Shown: positions 1 through 15,786, counted from the stretch's first letter. The stretch is DNA of 64,000 nucleotides from Ensifer sp. Root278 (GCF_001429285.1 NZ_LMJJ01000040.1:354281-418280); one strand, 5' to 3'. Notes: generated from the letters alone by a model not told the origin. A program made the numbers and translations.

Positions 1-1456
1 CGGCACGGGTGCAGCCCCGATCGTTGCCCAGGCCGCCCGCAACAAGGGCATCCTGACGGTCGGCGTCGTCACCAAGCCGTTCCATTTCGAAGGCGCGCGC
101 CGCATGCGCCTCGCTGACCAGGGCATTGCCGAACTGCAGAAGTCGGTCGACACCCTGATCGTCATCCCGAACCAGAACCTCTTCCGCATCGCCAACGACC
201 GCACCACCTTTGCGGACGCCTTCGCGATGGCCGACCAGGTTCTCTATTCGGGCGTTGCCTGCATCACAGACCTCATGGTCAAGGAAGGCCTCATCAACCT
301 CGACTTCGCCGACGTCCGCTCGGTGATGCGTGAAATGGGCCGCGCCATGATGGGTACCGGCGAAGCTTCGGGCGAAGGCCGCGCACTGGCCGCTGCCGAA
401 GCCGCGATCGCCAACCCGCTGCTCGACGAGACCTCGATGAAGGGCGCCCAGGGCCTCCTGATCTCGATCACCGGTGGCCGCGACCTGACGCTGTTCGAAC
501 TCGACGAAGCTGCAACCCGTATTCGCGAAGAAGTCGACCCGGATGCCAACATCATCCTCGGCGCGACGTTCGACGAAGAACTCGAAGGCCTGATCCGCGT
601 CTCGGTCGTCGCCACCGGCATCGACCGCACGGCCGCGGAGGTAGCGGGTCGTTCCGCTGACTTTCGTCCGGTAGCAGCCAAGCCGGTCGTCCGTCCCTCG
701 GCCGCCATTCCTGCCCAGCAGTCGCAGCCGGTCGCCCAGCACCAGCCGGCCCCGGTTCACCAGCCGGTGATGCAGCAGCCGGTCGCCCAGCCGGTGCAGC
801 AGCCGGTCCAGCAGCAGCCGTCTGTCGATCACATCGCGGCTGCGATCCGCGAAGCCGAAATGGAGCGCGAGCTCGATATCGCGACCCGCACCGCCCAGGC
901 ACAGGTCCAGGCTCCGGCTCAGCCGGCGCATGACGAGAACTTCCGTCCCCAGAGCAAGCTTTTCGCCGGTGCAGCACCGGTAGAGGCCGCTCCGGTGATG
1001 CGCCAGCCGCAGCCGCAGATGCAGCCGGTTCAGGCCCAGCCTCAGCCGCAGCCGGTCATGCGCCAGGAGCCCGTTGCTCCGGTCATGCGCCAGCAGCCGG
1101 AACAGGTTCGCATGCCGAAGGTCGAAGACTTTCCGCCAGTTGTGAAGGCCGAGATGGACCGCCGCGCCCAGCCGGCAGCCCCGATCGCGGAAGAGCGTGG
1201 CCCGATGGGTCTCCTCAACCGCATCACCAGCTCGCTTGGCCTGCGTGAGCGCGAACAGACCCCAGCGGCCGCCGACATGACGGCTTCCGCACCGACCGCT
1301 GCTTCCCAGCAGCGCCGGCCGCTCTCGCCGGAAGCGAGCCTCTATGCGCCGCGTCGCGGCCAGCTTGACGATCACGGTCGCGTTTCGCAGCAGACGCGCC
1401 CGCAAGAAGATGATCAGCTCGAAATCCCGGCGTTCCTGCGCCGTCAGTCGAACTGA
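1..1456 (+). CDS. ftsZ: Cell division protein FtsZ, 3' part (5' end outside window)
   Basis: FtsZ is the tubulin-like GTPase that forms the cytokinetic ring. The reading frame is open from base 2 and begins inside the GTP-binding loop (GTGAAPI visible). The rest of the GTPase core follows, including [14 protein letters not shown] and the T7-loop-like region. The core ends near ADFRP. A long linker rich in Q, P, V and M follows, about 230 residues with repeated QPV units. The extreme C-terminus ([12 protein letters not shown]) is the conserved peptide that binds FtsA and other partners. The long linker is typical of rhizobial FtsZ. About 484 residues are visible and roughly 100 N-terminal residues are missing. 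A strong terminator follows. Confidence 0.97.
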   Translation, partial: GTGAAPIVAQAARNKGILTVGVVTKPFHFEGARRMRLADQGIAELQKSVDTLIVIPNQNLFRIANDRTTFADAFAMADQVLYSGVACITDLMVKEGLINLDFADVRSVMREMGRAMMGTGEASGEGRALAAAEAAIANPLLDETSMKGAQGLLISITGGRDLTLFELDEAATRIREEVDPDANIILGATFDEELEGLIRVSVVATGIDRTAAEVAGRSADFRPVAAKPVVRPSAAIPAQQSQPVAQHQPAPVHQPVMQQPVAQPVQQPVQQQPSVDHIAAAIREAEMERELDIATRTAQAQVQAPAQPAHDENFRPQSKLFAGAAPVEAAPVMRQPQPQMQPVQAQPQPQPVMRQEPVAPVMRQQPEQVRMPKVEDFPPVVKAEMDRRAQPAAPIAEERGPMGLLNRITSSLGLREREQTPAAADMTASAPTAASQQRRPLSPEASLYAPRRGQLDDHGRVSQQTRPQEDDQLEIPAFLRRQSN

Positions 1457-1484
1457 TTGGAAGGCCCGTTCCTTCACCTTGCCG

Positions 1485-1513
1485 AATGCCCGGGCAACTG
1501 CCCGGGCATTTTT
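1485..1513 (+). terminator. Rho-independent terminator after ftsZ
   Basis: A perfect 10-bp stem (ATGCCCGGGC / GCCCGGGCAT) with an AACT loop is followed by five T. It lies 30 bp after the ftsZ stop and should separate ftsZ from lpxC transcription. Confidence 0.9.
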
Positions 1514-1790
1514 GCATTTTCTTCATCATTTCAGATGTTTGATTCGATGTTGCGGACCGTCGCAAATACGTAACAAAGCGAAACGAACAGTGATTTGGAA
1601 TGGTGCCTCCAAACTCCTATTTTCAGACTCGGAATTGGGGACGCATGCGATTCGATCAAGCGCTGTCTGTTCGAAACGCAGAGGATCGGATTTTGCTCCG
1701 AGACTCTCGGGCGCCTTGTTTGTGCCCTGAAGTTCGCTGCGTCCGCCAGCAGGTTTTGGCCATCGGCCACAGGTATTGAAAGTGACGAGA
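1514..1790 (+). other. Intergenic leader upstream of lpxC
   Basis: The 334-bp gap between ftsZ and lpxC contains the ftsZ terminator and then about 275 bp with no convincing ORF. It must hold the lpxC promoter because the terminator isolates the gene. Several short inverted repeats are visible (for example around 1707-1730), but I see no promoter or riboswitch that I can name. Confidence 0.5.
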
Positions 1791-2744
1791 ATGGGAATCG
1801 AATTGCTCGGGTTTCAGACGACGATTGCAAACCCGGTAACGCTGAAGGGAAATGGCGTTCACTCGGGTGCAGAAGTGTCGATCACCTTCCATCCGGCGGA
1901 AGCCGATGCGGGCATCGTTTTCCAGCGCGTTCTCGCCAATGGCCGGATCAGCGAATACAAGGCGGTTTCCTCGCAGGTCGGCAACACCGATCTCTGCACC
2001 GTTCTCGGCATGTCGCCGGCGACGTCGATTGCCACGATCGAACATGTGATGGCCGCGATCTATGCGCTCGGCCTCGACAACCTGACGGTCGAAGTTCACG
2101 GCGCCGAAATGCCGATCATGGACGGCAGCTCCGAACCCTTCATCGACGCGATCGAGCAGGTGGGCGTTCGCGCCCTTGCGGTCAAGCGTCGCTACATCCG
2201 CATCGTCAAGCCGGTGCGCATCGAATCGGGCGCGTCCTGGTCGGAGTTCACGCCCTATGACGGCATGCGCTTCGAGGTCGAGATCGACTTCGATTGCCCG
2301 CTGATCGGTCGCCAGTCCTGGAAGGGCGACATGACGCCGTCCGTCTTCAAGCGCGAACTGTCGCGCGCCCGCACCTTCGGCTTCATGCGTGATGTCGAGC
2401 GGCTCTGGGCTGCCGGCTTTGCGCTCGGCTCCTCGCTCGAAAACTCGGTCGTCATCTCCGACGACAACACCGTCATCAACGTCGAGGGCCTGCGCTACAC
2501 GGACGAGTTCGTTCGTCACAAGACGCTCGATGCGGTCGGCGATCTCTCGCTCGCCGGCGCGCCGTTCATCGGCTGCTACCGTTCCTACCGCGGCGGTCAC
2601 AAGATGAACGCCAACGCACTGAAGGCGCTTCTCAGCGATCCGACGGCCTACGAAGTCGTCGAAACGGCGACCCCGCGTCAGCGCACCCGCGCCCGCGACA
2701 TGGTTGCAGTTGCAGTTCCGGGCTTTGCGCCCTGGTCCGCATAA
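1791..2744 (+). CDS. lpxC: UDP-3-O-acyl-N-acetylglucosamine deacetylase LpxC
   Basis: LpxC is the zinc-dependent cytosolic deacetylase catalysing the committed step of lipid A synthesis. The predicted product has 317 residues, near the family norm of about 305. Conserved zinc and active-site motifs are visible: IEHVMAAIYALGLDN (His about 85), MDGSSEPF, HKTLDAVGDL (His243, Asp247) and GGHKMNANALKALL. I chose the ATG at 1791, preceded by a purine-rich stretch. A TTG 15 bp upstream is in frame but less likely. The gene stands alone between terminators. Confidence 0.96.
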   Translation: MGIELLGFQTTIANPVTLKGNGVHSGAEVSITFHPAEADAGIVFQRVLANGRISEYKAVSSQVGNTDLCTVLGMSPATSIATIEHVMAAIYALGLDNLTVEVHGAEMPIMDGSSEPFIDAIEQVGVRALAVKRRYIRIVKPVRIESGASWSEFTPYDGMRFEVEIDFDCPLIGRQSWKGDMTPSVFKRELSRARTFGFMRDVERLWAAGFALGSSLENSVVISDDNTVINVEGLRYTDEFVRHKTLDAVGDLSLAGAPFIGCYRSYRGGHKMNANALKALLSDPTAYEVVETATPRQRTRARDMVAVAVPGFAPWSA

Positions 2745-2772
2745 ACAAAAAAAGTCATCATCTCCTCCAGTC

Positions 2773-2796
2773 GCCGGCCGAAAGGCCGGCATTTTC
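2773..2796 (+). terminator. Terminator after lpxC
   Basis: A 7-bp stem GCCGGCC / GGCCGGC with a GAAA tetraloop is followed by ATTTTC, 28 bp after the lpxC stop. Confidence 0.75.
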
Positions 2797-2918
2797 ATGA
2801 TAGGGCCGCCACAAATTTGCATGAATCACCGATCATGACGTTGCGGTCTCAAGGTAACTTGCTCTAAAAGCGCATGTCTGGCGGGGTCCAAGCCCGCAGC
2901 GTGGAACGGGAATATCCG

Positions 2919-3785
2919 ATGGTTCTTGCAGTTTCTGTTGATCTGAGAAAGTCAGCGCGCGTCGCCGCCGTGATCGTCGCGGCCATTGCCGGCAGCGCCC
3001 TGATTACCGCCTGCCAGAACGATCCCGATATCGACATCACCAAGTTGACGGCGGAGACGGATCCGCCGGAAGTGCTCTACAATCAGGGCCTTGCCAACCT
3101 CAACGCCGGCAAGACGACGGAAGCGTCGCGCAAGTTCGAAGCGCTCGACCGCCAGCATCCGTTCTCGGAATATGCCCGCAAGGCGCTGGTGATGAACGCC
3201 TTCGTTTCCTACCGAAACGGGCAGTACCAGGAGGCGATCAACGCCACCGGTCGTTACCTCAATCTCTATCCGCAGTCGGAAGACGCGGCCTATGCGCAGT
3301 ACATCCAGGGGCTGGCCTATACCAAGCAGATCCCCGCGGTGACGCAGGACCAGAAGCCGGCGATGAGAGCGATCGAGGCCATGCAGGCCGTCGTCGATCG
3401 CTATCCGGACTCCGAATATGTCGACGACGCCAAGTCGAAGATCCGCTTTGCCCGCGACCAACTCGCCGGCAAGGAAATGCAGGTCGGTCGCTACTATCTC
3501 GAGCGCAAGGAATATCTCGCGGCCGTATCGCGCTTCCGCGTCGTCATCGAGCAGTATCCGAACACCAACCAGGTGGAGGAAGCGCTGGCGCGCCTCACCG
3601 AGGCCTATTACGCGATGGGCGTGACCCAGGAGGCGCAGACCGCTGCTGCCGTTCTCGGCCACAACTATCCGGACAGCCAGTGGTACTCCGATTCCTTCAA
3701 GCTGCTGCAGTCTGGCGGCCTGGAGCCGCGTGAAAGCGGCAACTCCTGGATATCGCGCGCTGCCAAGAACCTCATCGGCGCCTGA
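2919..3785 (+). CDS. bamD: Outer membrane assembly lipoprotein BamD (ComL/YfiO family)
   Basis: BamD is the essential lipoprotein subunit of the BAM complex that inserts beta-barrel proteins into the outer membrane. The ATG at 2919 gives 288 residues with a lipoprotein signal peptide. A hydrophobic stretch ([18 protein letters not shown]) ends in a lipobox with the modified Cys at about 32. Tetratricopeptide-like repeats follow ([55 protein letters not shown]), as expected for the family. An in-frame start at 2874 would place 15 extra residues before the signal peptide, so it was rejected. recN follows after 37 bp, probably as an operon. Confidence 0.94.
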   Translation: MVLAVSVDLRKSARVAAVIVAAIAGSALITACQNDPDIDITKLTAETDPPEVLYNQGLANLNAGKTTEASRKFEALDRQHPFSEYARKALVMNAFVSYRNGQYQEAINATGRYLNLYPQSEDAAYAQYIQGLAYTKQIPAVTQDQKPAMRAIEAMQAVVDRYPDSEYVDDAKSKIRFARDQLAGKEMQVGRYYLERKEYLAAVSRFRVVIEQYPNTNQVEEALARLTEAYYAMGVTQEAQTAAAVLGHNYPDSQWYSDSFKLLQSGGLEPRESGNSWISRAAKNLIGA

Positions 3786-3822
3786 TCCTTATCAGCGCCC
3801 GTCAAGGAAGATACGAACCCGG

Positions 3823-7715
<3,893 letters not shown>

Positions 7716-7749
7716 GGGCTTTCTTGGTGTTCGGGGGGAAAGCAGAGAG

Positions 7750-8118
7750 ATGTCTGACTTCCTAGAGTTCGTTCTGGCCAAGGGGCCGGAAGGCCGCATC
7801 ACACATGATGATGTGGTTCGGTGGGCAGGCGCTTTGGACAACTGGGAGTTCTACAACGCCGCTGCTGTCGAAATCGCAAGGAAATACCATCACGGCGCGC
7901 TGACCTATAGCTTCTGCGACGGCGTCATGAACGATCTCTGGCGCGCGGTGCAGGCGGGCTTCACAGCCGGCCGCAATGCGCTGCCTGAGCCTTTTTACGT
8001 CGTTTATGAAGCGTTCGATGCCGGGGAGTACCACCGGGCAGAAGACGGGAGCGATGACCCGATTGCCGACCTTACCGATCCGCTCATCGCGGAGTTGGTG
8101 GCGCGCCTCGGCCCCTAG
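7750..8118 (+). CDS. Small hypothetical protein
   Basis: A 122-residue acidic, probably soluble protein with no signal peptide or membrane segment. It has an AGAG-type ribosome-binding site just upstream of the ATG. I do not recognise the family. The central part is aromatic-rich (SFCDGVMNDLWRAVQ, EPFYVVYEAFDAGEYHR), and the end (DPIADLTDPLIAELVARLG) looks helical. The gene is 34 bp after ligA on the same strand and is closed by a terminator. The coding call rests on frame, codon bias typical of the window and clean boundaries. Confidence 0.75.
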   Translation: MSDFLEFVLAKGPEGRITHDDVVRWAGALDNWEFYNAAAVEIARKYHHGALTYSFCDGVMNDLWRAVQAGFTAGRNALPEPFYVVYEAFDAGEYHRAEDGSDDPIADLTDPLIAELVARLGP

Positions 8119-8150
8119 CAGCAGGGTATGGTTGGCTATCGACACAAAGC

Positions 8151-8184
8151 AATCGGCCCGGGCTTGGGAAGGCTCGGGCCGATT
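8151..8184. terminator. Bidirectional terminator between convergent genes
   Basis: A 13-bp stem (AATCGGCCCGGGC / GCTCGGGCCGATT, one G-U pair) with an 8-nt loop lies between the convergent genes ending at 8118 (+) and 8212 (-). A short T-rich tract follows on the plus strand. Confidence 0.8.
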
Positions 8185-8211
8185 GTCTTAACGTTCTCTT
8201 GAATTGGGCCA

Positions 8212-8619
8212 TCAGCCCTGCTGCTGCGCCGCTTCCTGGTCCATCCACATGAACTCCCAGACGTGGCCGTCGAGGTCCTGGAAGGAGATGCCGTACATGA
8301 AGCCGTAGTCGATCGCCGGCTTCCAGGGCTTGGCGCCAGCGGCGAGCGCCTTGGCGAGCATGTCGTCGACTTCGGCGCGGCTCCCGGCCGAAAGGGCGGT
8401 GATGACTTCGGTTCCCTTCCGGGCGTCGCTGATCTCGCCGGTGATGAAGTCACGGAACTTCGGCTCGGTCAAAAGCATGACGAAGATATTGTCCGAGATC
8501 ACCGTGCAGGCGGCGGTGTCATCGGAGAACTGCTCGTTGAAGGTGAAGCCGAGGGCAGCGAAGAACGCGCGCGAGGCCTTCAGATCCTTGACCGGCAGGT
8601 TTACGAAAATCATGCGCAT
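8212..8619 (-). CDS. VOC-family (glyoxalase/bleomycin resistance-like) protein
   Basis: A 135-residue protein of the vicinal-oxygen-chelate fold. The N-terminus MIFVNLPVKDLKASRAFFAALGF and the C-terminal YGISFQDLDGHVWEFMWMD are the two conserved beta-alpha-beta-beta-beta halves found in lactoylglutathione lyase-like proteins. Metal-ligand positions are only partly conserved, so the reaction cannot be assigned. It is transcribed alone on the minus strand and ends next to a bidirectional terminator. Confidence 0.85.
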   Translation of the reverse strand: MRMIFVNLPVKDLKASRAFFAALGFTFNEQFSDDTAACTVISDNIFVMLLTEPKFRDFITGEISDARKGTEVITALSAGSRAEVDDMLAKALAAGAKPWKPAIDYGFMYGISFQDLDGHVWEFMWMDQEAAQQQG

Positions 8620-8784
8620 GAAATGCTCCTTGGGAATGGATTTTGTGTCTACGGACTAAGGACGAATGCCGATCGACGATTCCGACACCGGCTCAAACAT
8701 TTTTTTAGCTGGAGAGATGTGGGGCGCAACCCCGGGTTTTCAACAGCAATTGCGGGTCGTGCGGAGGAGCCGGTCTTGCCGCCA

Positions 8785-9678
<894 letters not shown>

Positions 9679-9680
9679 TC

Positions 9681-9695
9681 ATGAATCTCTCTCAT
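9681..9695. promoter_or_regulatory. Candidate LysR operator in divergent promoter region
   Basis: In the 124-bp space between the LysR gene and the cupin gene, ATGA-N7-TCAT (9681-9695) fits the T-N11-A dyad type bound by LysR proteins. It lies at the start of the regulator gene, where autoregulation would act. A second wider dyad (ATCTA ... TAGAT, about 9716-9746) lies nearer the cupin gene. Both are inferences from symmetry only. Confidence 0.35.
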
Positions 9696-9802
9696 AGGTC
9701 CATGCCGTTTATACCATCTAATTGTTGGCGGCGGCCATCGCTAGATTGTGCACAGCAACAGAACGGGCGGCGGGTCGTCCGGTTCGCCAAGGAGAAGACC
9801 TC

Positions 9803-10210
9803 ATGGAGATCAAGAGAAGCGGTTCGCAGCCTTCGGCCCGGGGGACAGAGGACTGGTTCAGCGGCACCGTGCGCATCGACCCGTTGTTTGCCGTGCGCGA
9901 GCCGGCGCGCACTGCCGGCAATGCCGTCACCTTCGAGCCCGGCGCCCGCACGGCCTGGCATACGCATCCGCTCGGCCAGGTCCTGATCGTCGTTTCCGGC
10001 TGCGGCCGGGTGCAGCGGGAGGGCGGGCCAATCGAGGAGATCCGGCCGGGCGATGTCGTCTGGTTCGAGCCCGGCGAGAAGCACTGGCACGGGGCGGCAC
10101 CGACGACCGCCCTGACCCATATCGCCATCCAGGAGACGCTCGACGGCAAGGCGGTCGACTGGATGGAAAAGGTGACGGACGCGCAATACGGCGCTGCGGG
10201 GGCGGAGTAG
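9803..10210 (+). CDS. Cupin-domain protein
   Basis: A 135-residue single-domain cupin. The two metal-binding motifs are visible: [15 protein letters not shown] (first cupin motif with its histidines and Glu/Gln) and [16 protein letters not shown] (second motif). The start ATG has a strong AAGGAG ribosome-binding site. Proteins of this type often sit with carboxymuconolactone decarboxylase or quinone-related genes, but the substrate is unknown. It is first in the cluster divergent from the LysR regulator, with the MFS gene 8 bp downstream. Confidence 0.88.
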   Translation: MEIKRSGSQPSARGTEDWFSGTVRIDPLFAVREPARTAGNAVTFEPGARTAWHTHPLGQVLIVVSGCGRVQREGGPIEEIRPGDVVWFEPGEKHWHGAAPTTALTHIAIQETLDGKAVDWMEKVTDAQYGAAGAE

Positions 10211-10218
10211 GCACGACG

Positions 10219-11691
10219 ATGGACGTCACGTCGATGAAACACCTTTCAGCCCGCAAGACGGCGGTGCTGGCGATCGTCATCGTCAGCTACCTGATGATCG
10301 TGCTCGATATCTCGATCGTGATCACCGGCCTGCCGAAGATTCGCGACGAGCTGCAGTTCAGCGACGCCGGGCTTTCCTGGGTGCACAGCGCCTATACGCT
10401 CGCCTTTGGCGGCTTCCTGCTGCTGGGCGCGCGGGCGGGCGACATTCTCGGCCGGCGTCGGCTGTTCATTGCCGGGCTTGCCATCTTCACAGCGGCCTCC
10501 GTCGTGATCGGGCTGGCACCGTCGCCGGAATGGCTGCTTGGCGCGCGCGCCGTGCAAGGCTTCGGCTCGGCGATCCTGGCGCCGGCGACGTTGGCGCTGA
10601 TCCAGACGCATTTTTCCGAGGGACCTGAACGCACGCGGGCGGTCGCCTATTACAGTTCGGTCGCCGGCATCGGCGCGAGCTTCGGCATGGTGCTCGGCGG
10701 TCTGCTTGCCGGTTGGCTCAGCTGGCGGGTCGGCTTCTTCATCAACCTGCCGATCGGCATCGCCCTGATGCTCGCGGCGCACAAGTACGTCGGCGAAACG
10801 GAACGGCGCACGGGTGAATTCGACCTTGCGGGCGCCGTAAGCTCGACGCTCGGCATGACGGCGCTGGTCTATGGCATCGTCCGTTCGGCGGAGGAGGGGG
10901 CGTACGATCCGCTGACGCTCGCAGCGCTTGCCATGGGTCTTCTGCTTCTTGCGCTCTTCGTGGTCAACGAGCATCGCGCCCGGCAGCCGATCATGCCGCT
11001 CCGGCTCTTTGCCAACCGCGAGAGGGTCGGCGCCTATCTGGCGCGTGTCCTGTTCCTCGCCGCGATGATCGGGTTCTTTTTCTTCTTCACCCAGTATCTG
11101 CAAGGTGTTCGGCACTTCGACCCGCTTGCCTCCGGCCTTGCCTTCATTCCGGCAACATCAGTCAATTTCGTTGCGGCGATCTTGGTTCCAAGGCTTAGCC
11201 CACGTTTCGGCAACCGCCGCCTGCTTGCCTTTGGCCTGATCTCCGCGCTGATCGGCATGGTCTCTATCAGCCAGATCTCGGCCGACACGTCCTTTCTCTT
11301 CGGCATGGCGCCGCCCTTGATGCTGATCGGGCTTGGCCAGGGCTTCACTCTGAGCCCGCTGACGGTCGCCGGCATTGCCGGTATCGCTCCCGGTGACGCG
11401 GGGGCGGCGGGCGGTGTGGTCAATGTCGCCCACCAGCTCGGCAACTCGCTCGGTCTCAGCGTGCTGGTCGCTGTCGCAGCACTCGGTGCCGATGGGCTTG
11501 ATGGCAGCGCTCTGCTTGCCCATCGGGTCGATAATGTTCTCATCGGTTGCACGGTCCTGCTGGCGCTGGCGCTTGCCGTCGTCGCGCTGATCGTGCGGCC
11601 GCACAATGCAAAGCGGGTGGAGCGTCCGGCGATCGGACGGTCCGTTGCCTGCCAGAATTGCCGCTCGGTTTCCCCAGACCTCGCGGCCTGA
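10219..11691 (+). CDS. MFS drug/solute exporter, DHA2 (EmrB/QacA-like) family
   Basis: A 490-residue polytopic inner-membrane transporter of the major facilitator superfamily. The helix 1 signature LDISIVITGLPKIRDEL and the motif A region GARAGDILGRRRLFIAGL are typical of drug:H+ antiporters. Length and helix number fit the 14-TM DHA2 group. An alternative start at 10234 (MKHLSARK) is possible. It lies 8 bp after the cupin gene and 15 bp before the aldo-keto reductase, so the three are probably co-transcribed under the divergent LysR regulator. Confidence 0.92.
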   Translation: MDVTSMKHLSARKTAVLAIVIVSYLMIVLDISIVITGLPKIRDELQFSDAGLSWVHSAYTLAFGGFLLLGARAGDILGRRRLFIAGLAIFTAASVVIGLAPSPEWLLGARAVQGFGSAILAPATLALIQTHFSEGPERTRAVAYYSSVAGIGASFGMVLGGLLAGWLSWRVGFFINLPIGIALMLAAHKYVGETERRTGEFDLAGAVSSTLGMTALVYGIVRSAEEGAYDPLTLAALAMGLLLLALFVVNEHRARQPIMPLRLFANRERVGAYLARVLFLAAMIGFFFFFTQYLQGVRHFDPLASGLAFIPATSVNFVAAILVPRLSPRFGNRRLLAFGLISALIGMVSISQISADTSFLFGMAPPLMLIGLGQGFTLSPLTVAGIAGIAPGDAGAAGGVVNVAHQLGNSLGLSVLVAVAALGADGLDGSALLAHRVDNVLIGCTVLLALALAVVALIVRPHNAKRVERPAIGRSVACQNCRSVSPDLAA

Positions 11692-12684
<993 letters not shown>

Positions 12685-12723
12685 GCGAACTCGACAGATA
12701 TCCTTCCATCAGGCGCGTACTCT

Positions 12724-12828
12724 AGAGCGCCGCGCGTCTTCTCAGACACGCAAAGGCCGCTGTAGCACTTTGATTTTCTGTATGTTTTTGTCCTTTCGTC
12801 GACCGCGGCTAAGGGAAACATGCAGTAG
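12724..12828 (+). repeat. Rhizobial intergenic repeat, family A copy 1
   Basis: About 105 bp made of two imperfect palindromes: GAGCGCCGCGCGTC...GACACGC...GCTGTAGC, then CTGTATGTTTTTGTCC...AAGGGAAACATGCAG. Related copies in this window are at 26233-26332, 50768-50865 (inverted) and 51559-51658, with a degenerate piece near 58403. It follows the aldo-keto reductase gene. Confidence 0.8.
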
Positions 12829-12902
12829 CCTGCGCGCCTGATAGGCTTTCCGTTGACTGCAGCTTCCGGCACGATCGGGGAATCGAATGGCGGGAGGAAC
12901 GC

Positions 12903-13274
12903 ATGCGCTTGAACCAGGTGACTGTCACCATGCCGGACCTCGATGCCGGCTGGGATTTCTATCGCCGCCTCGGGCTCACGCCTATCGTCGACGCCCGGCC
13001 GCATTATGTTCGGTTTCTCTGCCCGGTTGGGGAGGCAACCTTTTCCCTGCACGAGGGAAACGCGACCGGCGGTGGCACGACCGTCTATTTCGAATGCGAC
13101 GATCTGGATGTGACCGTCAACCGGCTGACCGAGGCCGGCATCGTCTTTGCGCGTGCGCCTGAGGACAAGAGCTGGCGGTGGCGAGAAGCCGAGCTTTTCG
13201 ATCCTGGTGGCAATCGCATCGTGCTCTATTTCGCAGGCACGAACCGGATCGATCCGCCCTGGCGATTGCCGTAA
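12903..13274 (+). CDS. VOC-family (glyoxalase-like) protein
   Basis: A 123-residue VOC-fold protein. It has the N-terminal half LNQVTVTMPDLDAGWDFYRRLGL and the C-terminal AELFDPGGNRIVLYFAG, with the usual Glu/His-type metal positions only partly present (HYVRF, ELFD, RIVLY). A GGGAGGA ribosome-binding site precedes the ATG. No neighbour indicates the substrate. It differs from the other VOC protein at 8212-8619 and is not a recent duplicate. Confidence 0.86.
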   Translation: MRLNQVTVTMPDLDAGWDFYRRLGLTPIVDARPHYVRFLCPVGEATFSLHEGNATGGGTTVYFECDDLDVTVNRLTEAGIVFARAPEDKSWRWREAELFDPGGNRIVLYFAGTNRIDPPWRLP

Positions 13275-13327
13275 GACGCAGCGGTCAGATGACGGCGTCC
13301 TCAAAAAAGCGCTTCGCGCGTTGCCGG

Positions 13328-13627
13328 TTAGCTCAGCGTGCACACACCATTGGCGCCGCCCTTGCCGGTGTAGGAGACGCTGGGTGAGCCGTCGGGATTG
13401 ATGCTGAGTGAGATGGTGACGCCGGCACCGTGCGCCTCGTAATAGTTCTCGTTGAACACCTTGAGCTTGGCTTCCTTGCCATTGATGTAGACCGGGCCGC
13501 CTTCATCGGCATGGACCTCGATCTTGTCGGGGCAGGTGGCGTTGACGAGCGGGATCTTCGCTTCCGCCGCACCGGCGAAGGCCAGCGTCGGGAGAGCAAT
13601 ACCAAGAATGCGCAAGCCGGCTTTCAT
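13328..13627 (-). CDS. Small secreted hypothetical protein
   Basis: A 99-residue protein with a clear Sec signal peptide (MKAGLRILGIALPTLAFAGAAEA, cleavage after AEA). The mature part is about 76 residues with two cysteines (NATCPDK near its start and GVCTLS at the end) that could form a disulfide linking the termini. A periplasmic location is likely. The family is not recognised. It is convergent with the VOC gene. Confidence 0.72.
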   Translation of the reverse strand: MKAGLRILGIALPTLAFAGAAEAKIPLVNATCPDKIEVHADEGGPVYINGKEAKLKVFNENYYEAHGAGVTISLSINPDGSPSVSYTGKGGANGVCTLS

Positions 13628-13876
13628 GTCGCTCTCCAGCGTGGGTTGCAGTGGCGTCGATGGCCAACCGTGACGGGCTGCCGATGGAAGTCAAGCGCGG
13701 CCGAGCGTCATCAACCTGTCATCAATCCGATTGTTTTTTTGCGCTGCACAAGATAGAGGATTGCAGCCGAATTTTGTGCAAATGCCTTTTCGCGGAGCAG
13801 GGTCGTCGCCAGTCCCGAAGGCAGCGCGCCAGCACCCTTAAGGGCAGGGCGCCGGCGCGGATTGGAGGGTCCGGAC

Positions 13877-14752
13877 ATGAAGACTTTCACCACGATTGCC
13901 GAACTGCGTGCAGCAATTGCCGAACATCGCCGGGCAGGCAAATCGGTCGGTTTCGTGCCGACCATGGGCTACCTGCATGTCGGCCATATGGAGCTGATGC
14001 GCCGCGCGCGTGAGGAAAACGACATCGTCGTCGCCAGCATCTTCGTCAATCCGCTGCAGTTCGGTGCAAATGAGGACCTTTCCAAGTACCCGCGCGATCT
14101 CGCCCGCGATCAGGCGATGCTGGACGAAGGCAAGGTCGACTATCTCTTTGCGCCCGGTGTTGCCGACATGTATCCGCGGCCGATGGAAACCGTCGTCGAT
14201 GTGCCGACGCTTGGCAGCGAGCTTGAGGGCTCGGTTCGTCCCGGCCATTTCGCCGGCGTTGCCACCGTCGTCACCAAGCTCTTCAACATCGTCCAGCCGG
14301 ACCGCGCCTATTTCGGCGAGAAGGATTTCCAGCAGCTGCAGATCATCCGCCGCATGGTCGCTGATCTCGCCCAGCCGGTGACCGTCATCGGCGTGCCGAC
14401 AGTGCGCGAGGCCGACGGGCTCGCCTGTTCGTCGCGCAATGTCTATCTGTCGGCCGAGGAGCGCCGCGCCGCGGCGATCGTGCCGAAGGCGCTGGACGAG
14501 GCGCAGCGCCTGGTGGCGTCGGGCGTCAGCGACGTGGCGGCGCTCGAAAATGCCGTCACCGAATTTCTGTCGAGCGAGCCGCTGGCCAGGCCAGAGGTCG
14601 TGGCGGTGCGGGATCCGGAGACGCTGGAGACGATCGAAACGATCGGCGACAAGCCGGTGCTGCTTTTGCTCTTCGTTCGCTTCGGCACGACGAAGCTGCT
14701 CGACAACCGCGTGATCGCCCTGAAATCCGCGTCATTTGCAAAGGTTGCCTGA
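13877..14752 (+). CDS. panC: Pantothenate synthetase PanC
   Basis: PanC condenses pantoate with beta-alanine using ATP, the last step of pantothenate synthesis. The 291-residue product has the nucleotidyl-transferase motifs [17 protein letters not shown] (HIGH-like), [32 protein letters not shown] and [12 protein letters not shown] (KMSKS-like position). The ATG at 13877 follows a GGAGGG ribosome-binding site, so the in-frame start 15 bp upstream was rejected. panB starts 1 bp after the stop, indicating an operon. Confidence 0.97.
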   Translation: MKTFTTIAELRAAIAEHRRAGKSVGFVPTMGYLHVGHMELMRRAREENDIVVASIFVNPLQFGANEDLSKYPRDLARDQAMLDEGKVDYLFAPGVADMYPRPMETVVDVPTLGSELEGSVRPGHFAGVATVVTKLFNIVQPDRAYFGEKDFQQLQIIRRMVADLAQPVTVIGVPTVREADGLACSSRNVYLSAEERRAAAIVPKALDEAQRLVASGVSDVAALENAVTEFLSSEPLARPEVVAVRDPETLETIETIGDKPVLLLLFVRFGTTKLLDNRVIALKSASFAKVA

Positions 14753-14753
14753 C

Positions 14754-15575
14754 ATGAGCGTCCAGACCGCCAAGCGCCGGCTCAGCCCCGCCAACATCGA
14801 AGCGCTGAAAGGCGAGCGTCCGATCGTCAGCCTCACGGCCTATACGACGCCGATCGCAAGGCTGCTCGATCCGCATGTGGATTTCCTCCTGGTCGGCGAT
14901 TCCGTCGGCATGGTGCTTTACGGCCTCGACACCACGGTTGGCGTAACGCTGGAGATGATGATCGCTCATGGCCAGGCGGTCATGCGTGGCTCGGAGCGCG
15001 CCTGCGTCGTTATCGACATGCCCTTCGGCTCCTATCAGGAATCGAAGGAGCAGGCGTTCCGCAGTGCGGCGCGCATCCTGAAGGAAACCGGCTGCAGCGC
15101 GGTGAAGCTCGAAGGCGGCGCCGAGATGGCCGAGACGGTCGAGTTCCTCGTCAGCCGCGGTATTCCGGTGCTCGGCCATGTCGGGTTGATGCCGCAGCTC
15201 GTCAACACGACGGGCGGCTATCGCTCGGTCGGCCGCAACGACAAGGAAGTGGCGAAGATCCGCCGCGACGCCAAGGCGATCGACGATGCCGGCGCCTTTG
15301 GCATCGTGATCGAGGGCACGGTCGAGCCGGTGGCGCGCGACATCACCGCGGAACTGCGCTCGCCGACGATCGGCATCGGCGCATCGCCCGCCTGCGACGG
15401 CCAGATCCTCGTCTCCGACGACATGCTCGGCCTTTTCAACGATTTCAAGCCGCGCTTCGTCAAACACTTCGCCGAGCTCGCGCCGGCGATCTCTAGGGCT
15501 GCCGAGGATTACGCGGCCGAGGTGAAGGCGCGCACCTTCCCGGGCATCGAGCACACGTTCCAGGTCAAGAAGTAG
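14754..15575 (+). CDS. panB: 3-methyl-2-oxobutanoate hydroxymethyltransferase PanB
   Basis: PanB makes ketopantoate from 2-oxoisovalerate and methylenetetrahydrofolate, the first committed step to pantothenate and CoA. The 273-residue length is standard. Conserved motifs are [58 protein letters not shown] and [15 protein letters not shown]. It directly follows panC. Confidence 0.97.
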   Translation: MSVQTAKRRLSPANIEALKGERPIVSLTAYTTPIARLLDPHVDFLLVGDSVGMVLYGLDTTVGVTLEMMIAHGQAVMRGSERACVVIDMPFGSYQESKEQAFRSAARILKETGCSAVKLEGGAEMAETVEFLVSRGIPVLGHVGLMPQLVNTTGGYRSVGRNDKEVAKIRRDAKAIDDAGAFGIVIEGTVEPVARDITAELRSPTIGIGASPACDGQILVSDDMLGLFNDFKPRFVKHFAELAPAISRAAEDYAAEVKARTFPGIEHTFQVKK

Positions 15576-15617
15576 GACGCCCGTCCGGCACGGGCCCGTG
15601 AAACTGATAGACAAGAT

Positions 15618-15649
15618 GCACCGGTTTTCCCGATCGGTGCGCCTTTTGT
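15618..15649 (+). terminator. Probable terminator after panB
   Basis: GCACCG / CGGTGC stem (15618-15623 with 15635-15640), 11-nt loop, followed by GCCTTTTGTT. The stem is only 6 bp, so confidence is moderate. Confidence 0.55.
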
Positions 15650-15786
15650 TCAAGCCTCGTTCGCCAAGGCATCATAAAATTCAATCAATGTATCAGCGCA
15701 TTTGAATTGTTGCCGGGGGCGCAAGCGCCTATCAGTCCGGCACCGGCCGCATGGCGCTTTCATCGCCTTGGCCGGCGGAGGTTTCC

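Noticed and set aside
1660-1700. TGTTCGAAACGCAG looked like a tRNA T-arm upstream of lpxC
   Set aside because: No acceptor, D or anticodon arm can be built around it.
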